DNA from: Candidatus Avedoeria danica
GTDB lineage: Bacteria > Chloroflexota > Anaerolineae > Epilineales > Epilineaceae
Assembly (NCBI GenBank): GCA_016703025.1
Contig: JADJCV010000004.1
Span: 2,173,501-2,237,500 of the forward strand
Reading direction: 5' to 3'
DNA: 64,000 nt
The notes under the pieces: model-generated
What the model was told of the DNA's origin: nothing
Seen by the model: only the letters and a program-made list of their open reading frames with translations
Database searches by the model: none
Part shown: positions 50,008-58,969 of the stretch, piece by piece
Position numbering within the stretch: the first letter of the stretch is position 1
Layout of the letters: the number at the start of each line of letters is the position of its first letter
Position numbers and translations under genes: made by a program

Positions 50008-52380
50008 ATGCCCTCGCGCCGTCCCTCCACGCTCGCTCCGCACACCGCCATTGTCGTCAGCGTCTTCATCCTCGCGCTTGCCGCACCTGGCTGCGCCGTC
50101 ATCCCGGCCGACGCCACGCCTGAAGCCCCGCCCGGCCCGCGCAGCCACGCCAGCGTCGCATCGGACGCCGCAGCGGACGTCCCAGCGGACGTCGCAGCGA
50201 ACGTCGCAGCGAACGTTGAATCGGACGTTGCAGCGGACGCGCCATGGATCGCCGCGCCCGTCGGCCAGTTCGGCGGCGGCATTCAGGCGATGGCCGCCGA
50301 CACCGAGCGCGGCATCGTTTGGGTCGGTATCGGGCCGCGGGTGGCGGCACTCGACGTAAGCGACCCCGCGGCGCCGACCGTTGTCGGGCGGACGGCGCTG
50401 ATGGCCGGCGCCGTGACCGGGATGGCCGTTCAGGGCACGACCGGCGTTGCGTTGGGATGGGCGAGGGCCACCACGGACGACACGTTTCACGTCCTTGACC
50501 TGCACGAGCCGACAGCGCCGCAGGTCGTCGGTGGCTTGTCGCTGCCCGGGACGATGGTCAGCGTCGCGATCGGACACGGCCATGCCTACGCGCTGCGGGA
50601 TACGACGGATCCGGACACGTTCATCCGACGATTCCGTCTCGTCGCCGTCGACATCCGCGACCCGCAGCAGCCTCGTTTGGTGAACGACGACGTCGTTTCC
50701 GGCGCGGACGACGTCGTCGACGTCCAGGTCAAGGGGGACGTGCTGGCCGTGACGGTCCGCCACACCCGCTCGGAAGCGGACCCGACCGACCGCTACTTGC
50801 TGCACCTGCTGCGCCTGACCGACCCCGCAGCGCCGACCGCTGTCCAGGTAATCGCCGATGCGGCGTGGTGCCGCCTTGCCGACGGGCCGGGCGCCGATGT
50901 CGACGGGATGCTCTACGGCCACGGCTACCGCGGCGGGATCGTCGCGCTCGACGTCTCCGTGCCCGAATCGCCGCGCGAGGTCCGGCGCTGGTCGGCTGCC
51001 GAGAGCGGCGACTCCACGTGCGGGCCCGTCGATGTCGCCCCCTTCCTCGTCGATGCGGCTGGATCGCCCTTTCTGACAACGTTCGATGAGCACGACCGGC
51101 GGGGCAACCGGCTGACCGCCGTCGATGCGCCCCCCGACGCGCGCGGGCGGCGACCGAGCCACTTCTTCGACATCTGGGCCCAGGCGGCGGCGCTCGTCGG
51201 ACCGCACGCCGTCATGGCTGAGGCCAGCGGGGACATCACCGTGCTCGACACGCGCGCGATGACCGCGGCGGAGGGCGCCGCCGACGTCGTCGGCCAATTG
51301 GCACAACTCGGCTGGACGACCACGATCGCCGTGCGGGAAGACTTCGACGACGGCATGCTCTACGCCGCGACCGTCGTGGGCGGCCTCACGATGCTGTCGC
51401 TCGACACACCGCTCAACCCGCCCGTCGCGGGACGCCTTGTCGATGGCCGGCACCAGCGCTATTCGCTGCACGTTGCGGGCGGAATGGCGGCCATTGGCCG
51501 TGGCAGACAGGCAACCGATCCCGGGCAGCCGGATGTCCACGAGGCCGAGGTGATCGATGTCACGGATCCGACAACGCCTCGGCCGCGTGCAGTGTTCGGC
51601 GGTGGGCGGTTCGCGCGTCTGCTGACGACGAACAGCGGCCCATCGATTGTCCACGGTCCTTCCGGAGTCTTCGGCGAGGGCCCGGCGCCGGTGCTTTCCG
51701 GCGTGGACGATCCGCCCAGCCGCGCGGGCACGTCGGTCCCGATCGACATGCGACTTCTGGACGGCGTCACCGTCGGCGAGCGCTTCGTCGCGGTCGGCTC
51801 CGCGCCGTCCGCTCCGTCCGCCCGGTGCACGACGAAGCGGCTGTCGCTCTGGAACCTGGCCGATTCGCGGCAACCGCGGCTGGAGAGCAAGCTCGATCTC
51901 GGCGCTTGCTCGAATGAGCCCAACCGCTTGGTCGTCGCCGCCACCGACCGTGTCGCGTTCGTCGGCGCAGCGCTGGACTGGACGGAATGGCCCGAGGTCG
52001 GTCACTCACGGCTGACCGTCGTCGCCATCGACGACCGGAGCACGCTGCGCGTCCTCGCCCAGCTACCGATCGTTGGCACGGTCAACAACCTGACCGAACA
52101 CGACGGCTTTGTCTACGCCGGGACGTCCGGGTGCCTCGCGGACGGTCGCGGATGCGTCGTCGTCGTCGACGCGCACGACCCGTCCGCGCCGCGCATCGTC
52201 GGCCTGCTCGACGCCGGGTCGGCCGGCGAGCGGGACACCGTCGCCGTGCGGGGCGGGCGGGTGTACGTGGCATCCGACACCAACGGGGTGATGGTCTTCG
52301 AGCCGCCGCTGGCGTGGCGGAGGCCGCGGGGGGAGGCGTGGGTGGCGCTGCCGTGGGTAGACAGGCAGGCGGGCGACTAA
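50008..52380 (+). CDS. LVIVD-type beta-propeller lipoprotein 3
   Basis: 790 aa. Lipoprotein signal with lipobox APGC (about residues 26-29). Then a 12-bp-period repeat encodes a linker (SDAAADVPADVAANVAANV), before the shared opening VGQFGGGIQAMAAD and GIGPRVAALDVSDPAAP. LVIVD-type repeats include FHVLDLHEPTAPQVVG, LVAVDIRDPQQPRLV, IVALDVSVPESPREVRRW, AEVIDVTDPTTPRPR and CVVVVDAHDPSAPRIVG. It ends in the same EPPLAWRRPRGEAWVALPWV tail as propeller 2. Lipid anchoring suggests surface attachment. It overlaps the stop of the convergent ATPase by 4 bp. Confidence 0.82.
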   Translation: MPSRRPSTLAPHTAIVVSVFILALAAPGCAVIPADATPEAPPGPRSHASVASDAAADVPADVAANVAANVESDVAADAPWIAAPVGQFGGGIQAMAADTERGIVWVGIGPRVAALDVSDPAAPTVVGRTALMAGAVTGMAVQGTTGVALGWARATTDDTFHVLDLHEPTAPQVVGGLSLPGTMVSVAIGHGHAYALRDTTDPDTFIRRFRLVAVDIRDPQQPRLVNDDVVSGADDVVDVQVKGDVLAVTVRHTRSEADPTDRYLLHLLRLTDPAAPTAVQVIADAAWCRLADGPGADVDGMLYGHGYRGGIVALDVSVPESPREVRRWSAAESGDSTCGPVDVAPFLVDAAGSPFLTTFDEHDRRGNRLTAVDAPPDARGRRPSHFFDIWAQAAALVGPHAVMAEASGDITVLDTRAMTAAEGAADVVGQLAQLGWTTTIAVREDFDDGMLYAATVVGGLTMLSLDTPLNPPVAGRLVDGRHQRYSLHVAGGMAAIGRGRQATDPGQPDVHEAEVIDVTDPTTPRPRAVFGGGRFARLLTTNSGPSIVHGPSGVFGEGPAPVLSGVDDPPSRAGTSVPIDMRLLDGVTVGERFVAVGSAPSAPSARCTTKRLSLWNLADSRQPRLESKLDLGACSNEPNRLVVAATDRVAFVGAALDWTEWPEVGHSRLTVVAIDDRSTLRVLAQLPIVGTVNNLTEHDGFVYAGTSGCLADGRGCVVVVDAHDPSAPRIVGLLDAGSAGERDTVAVRGGRVYVASDTNGVMVFEPPLAWRRPRGEAWVALPWVDRQAGD
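50149..50245 (+). repeat. 12-bp-period coding repeat in propeller 3 linker
   Basis: Degenerate units of the form GCAGCGGACGTC / GCAGCGAACGTC / GAATCGGACGTT, about seven copies, coding ADV/ANV/SDV-type tetrapeptides. Confidence 0.8.
52293..52358 (+). repeat. 66-bp sequence shared with propeller 2 (copy 2)
   Basis: Exact match to 49764-49829. Confidence 0.9.
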
Positions 52381-53768
52381 CCCGCGACGATCGCCGCCAA
52401 GTCGAACAGCCGCACGTCCGACCGCTCCCGCACCACCGCCCGCACACCGGCCGTAAAGCCGCTCCGCGAGCACAGCCCGTACCACACGGCCGCCCTGTCG
52501 CCGACCCCGGCGAGCGCTGTAGTGCGTGCTTCCAGGCGTGCCAATATGTCCGTGCCGACCGGCCGGCTGCTCCACCTGCACTCGAATGCCATCGCCGAAT
52601 CGCCTCCAAGGGCGATCAGGTCGATCTCGGCGTCACCGCCCCACCACCCGCCGACACGTTCAGGCACGAGCGGCAGCCGCCCGCTCAGGCCAAGCCGCCA
52701 GACGAACTGTTCGCAGACCTGCTCGAACGCCGGGCCGGTGAACGCATCGAGTTGCGGCACGACCTTGGTCTCGAGAACCACCTGTGCGCCGCCGCGCTCG
52801 AGGAGCGTGCGGTTGGCGTGGACGAACCGGAGCCAGAAGCGGAAGAACGGGTCACGCAGGCGGTAGATACCGCGACGGCTCTTGTGCGGCTGTGTCTCGG
52901 TTACCGGGACGATGCGCTCGACGAGCTTAAGCTCCTGCAGTGTGCCCAGGTAGGCGCTGACCCCGTCGATGCCGGTCGCCTGCTTGATCTCGTTCTGCCG
53001 CGTCCGACCCCCGGCAATCGCTTCGAGCACCGCGAAGTAGTTCCGCGGCTCGCGCAGCTCCTGCTGCAACAGGAAGCGCACCTCGTCGTAGAAGAACGTC
53101 CCTCGCTGCAGCACCCGGCTCTGAATCGTCTCGACCAGCGGGGCCGTCAATTGGGCCGCCGTCAGATACGCCGGCGTGCCTCCGAACACCGCGAACGCCC
53201 GAACCTGGTCCTCGGCAGAGTACGACGGGCAGAAGGCGCGCGCGTCATGGAAGCCCAGGGGTTCGAGGAGCGCTTGGCCGGTGCGGCGGCCGTAGAGCGG
53301 CGCTTGATAGCCGAGGACTTCCGACTCCATCATGCCGATATGGGAGCCGCAGAGAACGAGCTTGAGGCGCGTGTGCCGAAGCTCGCTGTCCCACAACCGC
53401 TGGAGAATGGACGCCAGCGGCGGATGGGCTGCCAACAGGTACGTAAACTCGTCGAGGACGACCACCAGCGGTTCGTGCTGCGCGTGTGATGCCAGCAGCC
53501 GAAACAACGCCTCCCACGTCGGATACACTGCGCTCGCCGCCGCCTCTCCCAACAGTCGCGTGTTGACCTCGGCTGACAGCCCGGCCCTCAGCCGCGGCTC
53601 GGCATCCTGGTCGGCGACATAGAAGACGTATCGCTTGCCCTCGCAGAACCGCCCGAGCAACTCCGTCTTGCCGACACGACGCCGGCCGTAGAGAACAAAC
53701 AGCTCGGCCACTTCGGACGAGTAACACTGCTCCAGCAATGCCAGCTCTTGCTCACGGTCGAGGAACAC
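52377..53768 (-). CDS. P-loop ATPase with DUF234 domain
   Basis: 463 aa from GTG 53768, which has AAAGGAG with 6 nt spacing and gives the typical FLDREQELALLEQ opening of the archaeal-type ATPase family; a start 16 codons earlier would cross the promoter. Walker A is LYGRRRVGKTELL, Walker B VVVLDEFTYL, with GSHIGMMESEVLG as sensor. A winged-helix segment follows (RTRQNEIKQATGIDGVSAYLGTLQELKLVERI) and a C-terminal DUF234, PD-(D/E)XK-like domain (GDAEIDLIALGGDSAMAFECRW). Function unsettled; relatives are often acquired genes. Base use is less GC-extreme than its neighbours, and it interrupts the propeller array on the opposite strand. Confidence 0.88.
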   Translation of the reverse strand: MFLDREQELALLEQCYSSEVAELFVLYGRRRVGKTELLGRFCEGKRYVFYVADQDAEPRLRAGLSAEVNTRLLGEAAASAVYPTWEALFRLLASHAQHEPLVVVLDEFTYLLAAHPPLASILQRLWDSELRHTRLKLVLCGSHIGMMESEVLGYQAPLYGRRTGQALLEPLGFHDARAFCPSYSAEDQVRAFAVFGGTPAYLTAAQLTAPLVETIQSRVLQRGTFFYDEVRFLLQQELREPRNYFAVLEAIAGGRTRQNEIKQATGIDGVSAYLGTLQELKLVERIVPVTETQPHKSRRGIYRLRDPFFRFWLRFVHANRTLLERGGAQVVLETKVVPQLDAFTGPAFEQVCEQFVWRLGLSGRLPLVPERVGGWWGGDAEIDLIALGGDSAMAFECRWSSRPVGTDILARLEARTTALAGVGDRAAVWYGLCSRSGFTAGVRAVVRERSDVRLFDLAAIVAG

Positions 53769-53791
53769 GAGGCTCTCCTTTAGATAAACAC

Positions 53792-53823
53792 GATTATGAT
53801 AATCAGGGACGCCCATATTTCAA
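53792..53823 (-). promoter_or_regulatory. Promoter TTGAAA-N16-TATCAT with 13-bp palindrome over -10
   Basis: On the minus strand -35 TTGAAA (53818-53823) and -10 TATCAT (53796-53801). GATTATGATAATC (53792-53804), a perfect palindrome, covers the -10 and is a candidate operator. The leader to GTG 53768 is about 20-25 nt and contains the ribosome site. Confidence 0.6.
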
Positions 53824-53930
53824 TGCCGTGAGCGCACCACGCGGCGTCGCCCTGTCGTCGGCACGCATCCTGCAGCGCCGCTCTCCCCATGCCCCCGAAC
53901 GACAGATCGTGCCCGCACTCGGAACGTGCG

Positions 53931-56228
53931 ATGCAACTTCGCCTCGCCCCCACCGCCCTGGCGCTGTGCCTGTCCACCCTCTCCTGCGCCCCGCGCCCCG
54001 CGCCCACCGTGCCGCCACTCGCCACCGCCGGCCGCACGATCCCCGCCACCGCCGCACCAACGTCGTCCGCGTCACTGTCGCCCGCCACGCCTTCGCCTTC
54101 GCCGCTCCCCTCGCTCTCCCCGCCCATCCCGCCCCCCGCCGCATGGACTCCCGCCGAGCGCCTCCCCCTCATCCCGCTCGCCCCGCCGCCCCCCGGCGAC
54201 CTCTCGCCGGACGGCCTGCGCCTGATCGACCGCGTCGGACGGGAGCCAGGCAACGTGCTCGTCGACGGCCGCCGCGCCTTCGTCCACCGCGACCAGCGCC
54301 TGCAGGTCATCGACCTGAGCGACCCTGCGTCCGCGGCGACGTTCGATGCCGGCCCGATCGGCCCCGACGGCCCGACGCTCCTGCCAGGCGGCCTCGCGAA
54401 CATGGCGGTGCATGGCGACCGCCTGTACGGCCTCGTCGACTGGGACCGCACCGTGCGCGACGGCGCTGCCATGCCGGCCTGGTTGGTGACGCTGGATGCC
54501 GCGGACGAGCGTGCGATCCGCGTGCTGAGCGTCGTGCAGCTGCCGATCGGCACCGGCCGGGCGACCGCCAACGGCGAGTCGGCTCTCATCGCGCTCGACG
54601 GTGACATCGTCGTCGTCACCGGATCGGAAGGACCGGGCGGACCGGACGGATCGCTGGAATCGAACGACGCAGGCACGGGTCCCCGCCATGACGTCTTGGC
54701 CACCGTCGACACTTCTGATCCCCACGCGCCAAAGCTGCACGCGCTGATGCCGCTCAGTGGCACGCTCGTCGGAGCCGCCGTGGACGGCAGAACGATGTAC
54801 ATCCTGGCGCGTCACGACGACCTCCGGGTGCAAAACCCGGCCCTCGCGGACGCGTCCGCCTCCCTCACCGCCATCGACCTGCGCGATCCCGCCGCGCCAC
54901 GCATGGGCCAACCGGCGCGCTTCGCCCGCCCGGCGATCGACGTTCACCTCATATCCGGGCGGGCCGTCGTGCTCAGCCCGGGCATCGTCGACGTATTCGC
55001 ACTCGACGACCCATCGGCGCCCGTCGCCATCGCCAACAGCGCGCCCGCGACCGCGACGCCGCGGGGGCCGGGATGGCCGACGGCGGTCCCGCGGCCGACG
55101 TCGCCGCTGTCCGGCGACTACACCTGGTACATGCGCCCGGGCGCGCATGCGGTCGTCGACAGTCCGCTGGCGTGCGTGCCGGGCCTGCACGGTATGGACG
55201 ATTTCGACCTCTCGGACGTCGACCATCCCCGCCTCACGACGCATGTGCCGTTCAACGACTTCCACACCGCCTGCCCGGCGCGCTTCGACGGTCGCCCGGT
55301 CGACGGGCTCGCGTACTCGCAGGACGGCGAGTTGCAGCGCTGGATGCCGGACGACACGTGGTGGAAGCTCAAGGAGGCCGATGTCGAGCGCCGCCTTGCC
55401 TCAGCGACACGTGCGGCCGAGTTTGTCGCAGCCAATATGTCGGCTCCGGTGACAACCGACGGCCAGCGGCTGATGACCGAGGTCGGCGGACGGATCTACA
55501 CGTTCGACGAACGCGCGCAGCCGGCCGTCCGAGTGTGGCCGAACGCCCTGCCCGAAGGCGCGTGGCGCTTCGCCGCGAGCAGGACCCGTTTCGCGGCTGC
55601 GTTCGACGAGGCGATCCAGATCTTTGATGCCCTCGACCCGGCACAGCGGACGGTCACCGGCACCGTGGCGATCAGCTCCACCCACCTAGCCTTCGACGGC
55701 ACGATGCTGTTCATCGCCGTCGAAGAGCGCCGCCTGTCGCTCGACCCGGAACGCTACCTTATGCTCGCCGCGATCGACACCTCCGACGCAGCGCGCCCAT
55801 TCGTCGTCGACCGACTGCCGCTGGAACAGGATCCGGTCAGCATCGCCGCCGGTCAAGGGCATGTGTTCGTCTCGACCTGGGACGGTCTCGCCGCCTATGC
55901 GCTCGTTGGCGGACGGTCGCTCACGAAGGTCGGCGCCACCATGGACTTCATGCCGAGCGGCCTTGCCCTTCAATGGCCCTTCCTCTTGGTCGGCGGCCTG
56001 ACGGTCCTCGACGTCAGCACGCCGTCGGCGCCGCAGGTCATCGCCCAGCATCGCTTGGCGTTTCGTCCGTGGCAGTGTCCGCCGAGTGCCACGTGCCACT
56101 ACTGGCCGGCGCCCGAGCCCGTCACGTGGCGCGAATCGTCCGCATTCGTCGGCGACCCGGGCTCCACCGTCTGGACGTTCGACACGCGCCAGATCACCCG
56201 CCAACCCGCCCGGCCGACCACCCCCTGA
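53931..56228 (+). CDS. Beta-propeller lipoprotein 4 (divergent member)
   Basis: 765 aa with lipobox LSC (about residues 14-16) in the signal TALALCLSTLSCAP, then a Pro/Ser/Thr linker to residue 90. Repeats are LVIVD-like but more divergent: LQVIDLSDPASAATFD, LVTLDAADERAIRVL, LATVDTSDPHAPKLHALMPL, LTAIDLRDPAAPRMG, FDLSDVDHPRLTTHVPF, LAAIDTSDAARPFVVDRL, LTVLDVSTPSAPQVIAQHRL. It lacks the QFGG opening and ALPWV tail of the other three. It resembles C-terminal beta-propeller (Kelch/YncE-like) surface proteins; ligand unknown. ATG 53931 is preferred because the signal peptide follows at once. Confidence 0.78.
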   Translation: MQLRLAPTALALCLSTLSCAPRPAPTVPPLATAGRTIPATAAPTSSASLSPATPSPSPLPSLSPPIPPPAAWTPAERLPLIPLAPPPPGDLSPDGLRLIDRVGREPGNVLVDGRRAFVHRDQRLQVIDLSDPASAATFDAGPIGPDGPTLLPGGLANMAVHGDRLYGLVDWDRTVRDGAAMPAWLVTLDAADERAIRVLSVVQLPIGTGRATANGESALIALDGDIVVVTGSEGPGGPDGSLESNDAGTGPRHDVLATVDTSDPHAPKLHALMPLSGTLVGAAVDGRTMYILARHDDLRVQNPALADASASLTAIDLRDPAAPRMGQPARFARPAIDVHLISGRAVVLSPGIVDVFALDDPSAPVAIANSAPATATPRGPGWPTAVPRPTSPLSGDYTWYMRPGAHAVVDSPLACVPGLHGMDDFDLSDVDHPRLTTHVPFNDFHTACPARFDGRPVDGLAYSQDGELQRWMPDDTWWKLKEADVERRLASATRAAEFVAANMSAPVTTDGQRLMTEVGGRIYTFDERAQPAVRVWPNALPEGAWRFAASRTRFAAAFDEAIQIFDALDPAQRTVTGTVAISSTHLAFDGTMLFIAVEERRLSLDPERYLMLAAIDTSDAARPFVVDRLPLEQDPVSIAAGQGHVFVSTWDGLAAYALVGGRSLTKVGATMDFMPSGLALQWPFLLVGGLTVLDVSTPSAPQVIAQHRLAFRPWQCPPSATCHYWPAPEPVTWRESSAFVGDPGSTVWTFDTRQITRQPARPTTP

Positions 56229-56268
56229 ACACAGCGGCAATCTCCCCCCATCGTCCTTCCCGGCAAAG

Positions 56269-56328
56269 CATCCTCTCCCTCCCCCCGGTTTGGGGGAGGG
56301 GGTCAGGGGGTGAGGGCCTTCGGCCGTC
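56269..56328. repeat. Long hairpin repeat, copy C
   Basis: AAGCATCCTCTCCCTCCCCC, loop, GGGGGAGGGGGTCAGGGGG and TGAGGGCCTTCGGCC. It lies in the 226-bp gap after propeller 4 and may end transcription; same family as copies A and B. Confidence 0.8.
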
Positions 56329-56350
56329 GGCCAACACCAGCCCCCGCCTT

Positions 56351-56380
56351 TTGACCCACCCCCACCCCACCCCTTACACT
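56351..56380 (+). promoter_or_regulatory. Promoter TTGACC-N18-TACACT
   Basis: TTGACC (56351-56356) and TACACT (56375-56380), 18 bp apart, about 70 nt before the decarboxylase-like gene; likely drives the polysaccharide operon. Confidence 0.6.
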
Positions 56381-56454
56381 CCTCCAACCCCTGAATCGCC
56401 CCCGAACCGCCCCTGTGCCGCCCACCTTGCCGGCCGCTGGAGGAAACGCACCTC

Positions 56455-57408
56455 ATGCGCATCGTCATCACCGGCGGCGCCGGATTCGTCGGCTCGCACC
56501 TCGTCGAACGCTATCTGGCGGCGGGCGACGAAGTCGTCGTCGTCGACAACCTGATCACCGGCAGCCTTCGCAACCTCGAGAGCGTGGCGGATCACCCGCG
56601 GCTGGCGTTCATCGAGCACGACATCTCGCGCCCTCTGACCATCGACGGTCCGGTGGACGCGATCGCTCACCTCGCCTCGCCCGCCAGCCCGATCGACTTC
56701 CTGCGGCTGCCGATCCAGATCCTCAAGGTGAACAGCCTCGGCACCTACCACGCGCTCGGCATGGCCCGGGCCAAAGGCGCGCGCTTCCTGCTGGCCTCGA
56801 CGAGCGAGATCTACGGCGACCCCGACGTCCACCCGCAGACCGAGGACTACCACGGCAACGTCGACACGCTCGGCCCGCGCGGCGCCTACGACGAGGCCAA
56901 GCGCTTCGCCGAGGCGATCACGATGGCCTATCACCGGATGCACGGCGTGCCGATCCGGATCGTCCGCATCTTCAACACCTACGGCCCGCGGATGCGCCTG
57001 GACGACGGCCGCGTCGTCCCGAACTTCGTCGGCCAGTCGCTCAAGGGCGAACCGCTGACGGCCTTCGGCGACGGCCAGCAAACGCGGTCCTTCTGTTATG
57101 TCGACGATCTGGTCGACGGCATCGTCCGCCTCATGGCCAGCGACGTGACCGGGCCGGTGAACATCGGCAACCCGCTCGAGCTCACCGTGCTCGAGTTCGC
57201 CCAGCGGATCAACGCCCATACCGGCAACCCGGCCGGCGTCGCCCTCCTGCCGCTGCCCACCGAGCGCACCGGCGATCCGTCCCGCCGCTGCCCCGACATC
57301 ACGCGCGCCACGACGCTCCTCGGCTGGCAGCCGACCATCAGCCTGGACGACGGGCTGGCACGGACGGTGGCGTGGTTCGCCAGCGAGATCCAGCGGGCCG
57401 GCCGCTAG
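56455..57408 (+). CDS. NAD-dependent epimerase/dehydratase, UDP-glucuronate decarboxylase-like
   Basis: 317-aa extended SDR. Rossmann motif ITGGAGFVGSHL, LASPASPIDF, STSEIYGDP, catalytic GAYDEAKRFAEA (YxxxK) and RIFNTYGPRM, RSFCYVDDLVDG all match UXS-type enzymes converting UDP-GlcA to UDP-xylose. GGAGG precedes the ATG. It opens a four-gene polysaccharide operon; the next start is 1 bp after its stop. Confidence 0.9.
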   Translation: MRIVITGGAGFVGSHLVERYLAAGDEVVVVDNLITGSLRNLESVADHPRLAFIEHDISRPLTIDGPVDAIAHLASPASPIDFLRLPIQILKVNSLGTYHALGMARAKGARFLLASTSEIYGDPDVHPQTEDYHGNVDTLGPRGAYDEAKRFAEAITMAYHRMHGVPIRIVRIFNTYGPRMRLDDGRVVPNFVGQSLKGEPLTAFGDGQQTRSFCYVDDLVDGIVRLMASDVTGPVNIGNPLELTVLEFAQRINAHTGNPAGVALLPLPTERTGDPSRRCPDITRATTLLGWQPTISLDDGLARTVAWFASEIQRAGR

Positions 57409-57409
57409 C

Positions 57410-58969
57410 GTGATCGCCGCCGAATCGAGTCGCGTGACGACCACCGCCCTTAGGCGGGCGGCCGTGCGTGCTTGGCCGCTCGGTCTGGCGACGTCGCTGT
57501 CCGCCGCCCTCGCCTGGCTCCCCATTCGCGACCTCGCCCCCCTCCTCGCCGCCGCCCTCTCAGTCGCCGCCCTCCTCGCGATGACCCGCGCCCCCGCCCT
57601 CGCGCTGGCCGCCGCCGTCGCGCTCGTCCCGTTCGGCCCACGCATGGCGCTGCCCCTCGGCGGCGCCGCGCTCACGCCCCCGACACCGCTCATCGCGCTG
57701 GCCATCGGCGGCGTCGCGCTCGGCCACCTGGCGACGCGGCGCCGACCGAAACCGGCCCCGGGCGTCGTCTTCATCGCGGGCATGACGGCGGCTTGGCTGA
57801 CGGTGCTCGCCGCCAGCGCCTTGCACGCGCCGTCGCCCACGACGGCCGCCCTCGAGATCGTGCGCTGGGGCGTCTTCGGCGCCGCCGTCGCCGTCGCCGG
57901 TACGCTCCGCGGGGCGCGCGGACGCCGCTGGGGCGTCGTCGTCGTCCTGGCGATCCTGGCCAGCGGCGCCGCCGAGGCCGCGTACGGCAGCCGCCTCGCG
58001 CTGGCCGGCATCGGCCCCGACGCCTTCGGGCTGGCCGGCGGCCGGTCGCGCGCCTTCGGCAACTTCGGCCAGCCCAACCCGTTCGGCGGCTACATGAACC
58101 TCATCTGGCCGCTCGGGGTCGCGCTCATCGCCGAACGGTTGTGGCCGCGGCGCGATGCGCGCGGCGGGCGGTTGCCGCTCGCGCCCGGCCACCACCTGGC
58201 GCTGCCGATCGCCGCGCTGGCGGCCGCCGCCTGCCTGGCCGGCCTCGGCCTGTCGTGGTCGCGCGGCGCGTGGCTCGCCGCCGTCGCCGGGGGCGGCGCG
58301 ATGGCGGTGCTGCGCTGCGCTGCCGGCCTGCGGCGGCCCCGCGATGCCTTTGCCGTCGTCCTGCCCTACATCGCCGTCACGACGCTCGTCGCGGCGTTCA
58401 CCTTCGGCGTCGCGCCAGGCATCCCGGCCTCCGTTGCGAACCGCGTCGCAACGATCACCGGCGCCGCCGGCGCCGGCGCCGCGTCCAACGGCGCCGACAG
58501 GCTCGACCTGGCGCGCGCCGACGTCACCGGCGCCAACTTCTCGACGATCGAGCGCCTGGCGCACTGGGACGCCGCGACGCGGATGTGGGCCGACCGGCCG
58601 TGGCTCGGGCAAGGCCCCGGGCACTTTGCGCTCCGCTACCAGGCCTACCGCCTGCCCCGCTGGCCGTACGATCTGGGCCACGCCCACAACGCCTACCTGA
58701 ACACGCTCGCCGAGACCGGCCTGCTCGGCCTGCTGGCGAACGTCGCGCTCATGGCCGCCGCCCTCGCCCTGGCCGTGCGGGCCGCCGTTGCGCCGCACAA
58801 CGCGCTCGAGGGCGCGCTCGGCCTGGCCGCGGCCGGCAGCTTGACGGCGGTGGCGGTGCACAGCCTGTTCGACTTGCTTTGGGTGCACGATATGACGGTG
58901 CTCTTGGGGGTGTTGATCGGGCTGACGTTGGCGGCGCGGACGTGGGAACCCGGAGGCGAGACGCGATGA
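57410..58969 (+). CDS. O-antigen ligase/polymerase (Wzy/WaaL-like)
   Basis: 519 aa, GTG start, with about eleven membrane helices. The large periplasmic loop near residues 330-420 contains ATRMWADRPWLGQGPGHFAL and LGHAHNAYLNTLAETGLLGL, the O-antigen ligase family signature (Wzy_C type). GNFGQPNPFGGYMNLIWPL is another characteristic segment. It would polymerise or attach the glycan built by the neighbouring genes. Its stop overlaps the next start (ATGA). Confidence 0.85.
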   Translation: MIAAESSRVTTTALRRAAVRAWPLGLATSLSAALAWLPIRDLAPLLAAALSVAALLAMTRAPALALAAAVALVPFGPRMALPLGGAALTPPTPLIALAIGGVALGHLATRRRPKPAPGVVFIAGMTAAWLTVLAASALHAPSPTTAALEIVRWGVFGAAVAVAGTLRGARGRRWGVVVVLAILASGAAEAAYGSRLALAGIGPDAFGLAGGRSRAFGNFGQPNPFGGYMNLIWPLGVALIAERLWPRRDARGGRLPLAPGHHLALPIAALAAAACLAGLGLSWSRGAWLAAVAGGGAMAVLRCAAGLRRPRDAFAVVLPYIAVTTLVAAFTFGVAPGIPASVANRVATITGAAGAGAASNGADRLDLARADVTGANFSTIERLAHWDAATRMWADRPWLGQGPGHFALRYQAYRLPRWPYDLGHAHNAYLNTLAETGLLGLLANVALMAAALALAVRAAVAPHNALEGALGLAAAGSLTAVAVHSLFDLLWVHDMTVLLGVLIGLTLAARTWEPGGETR

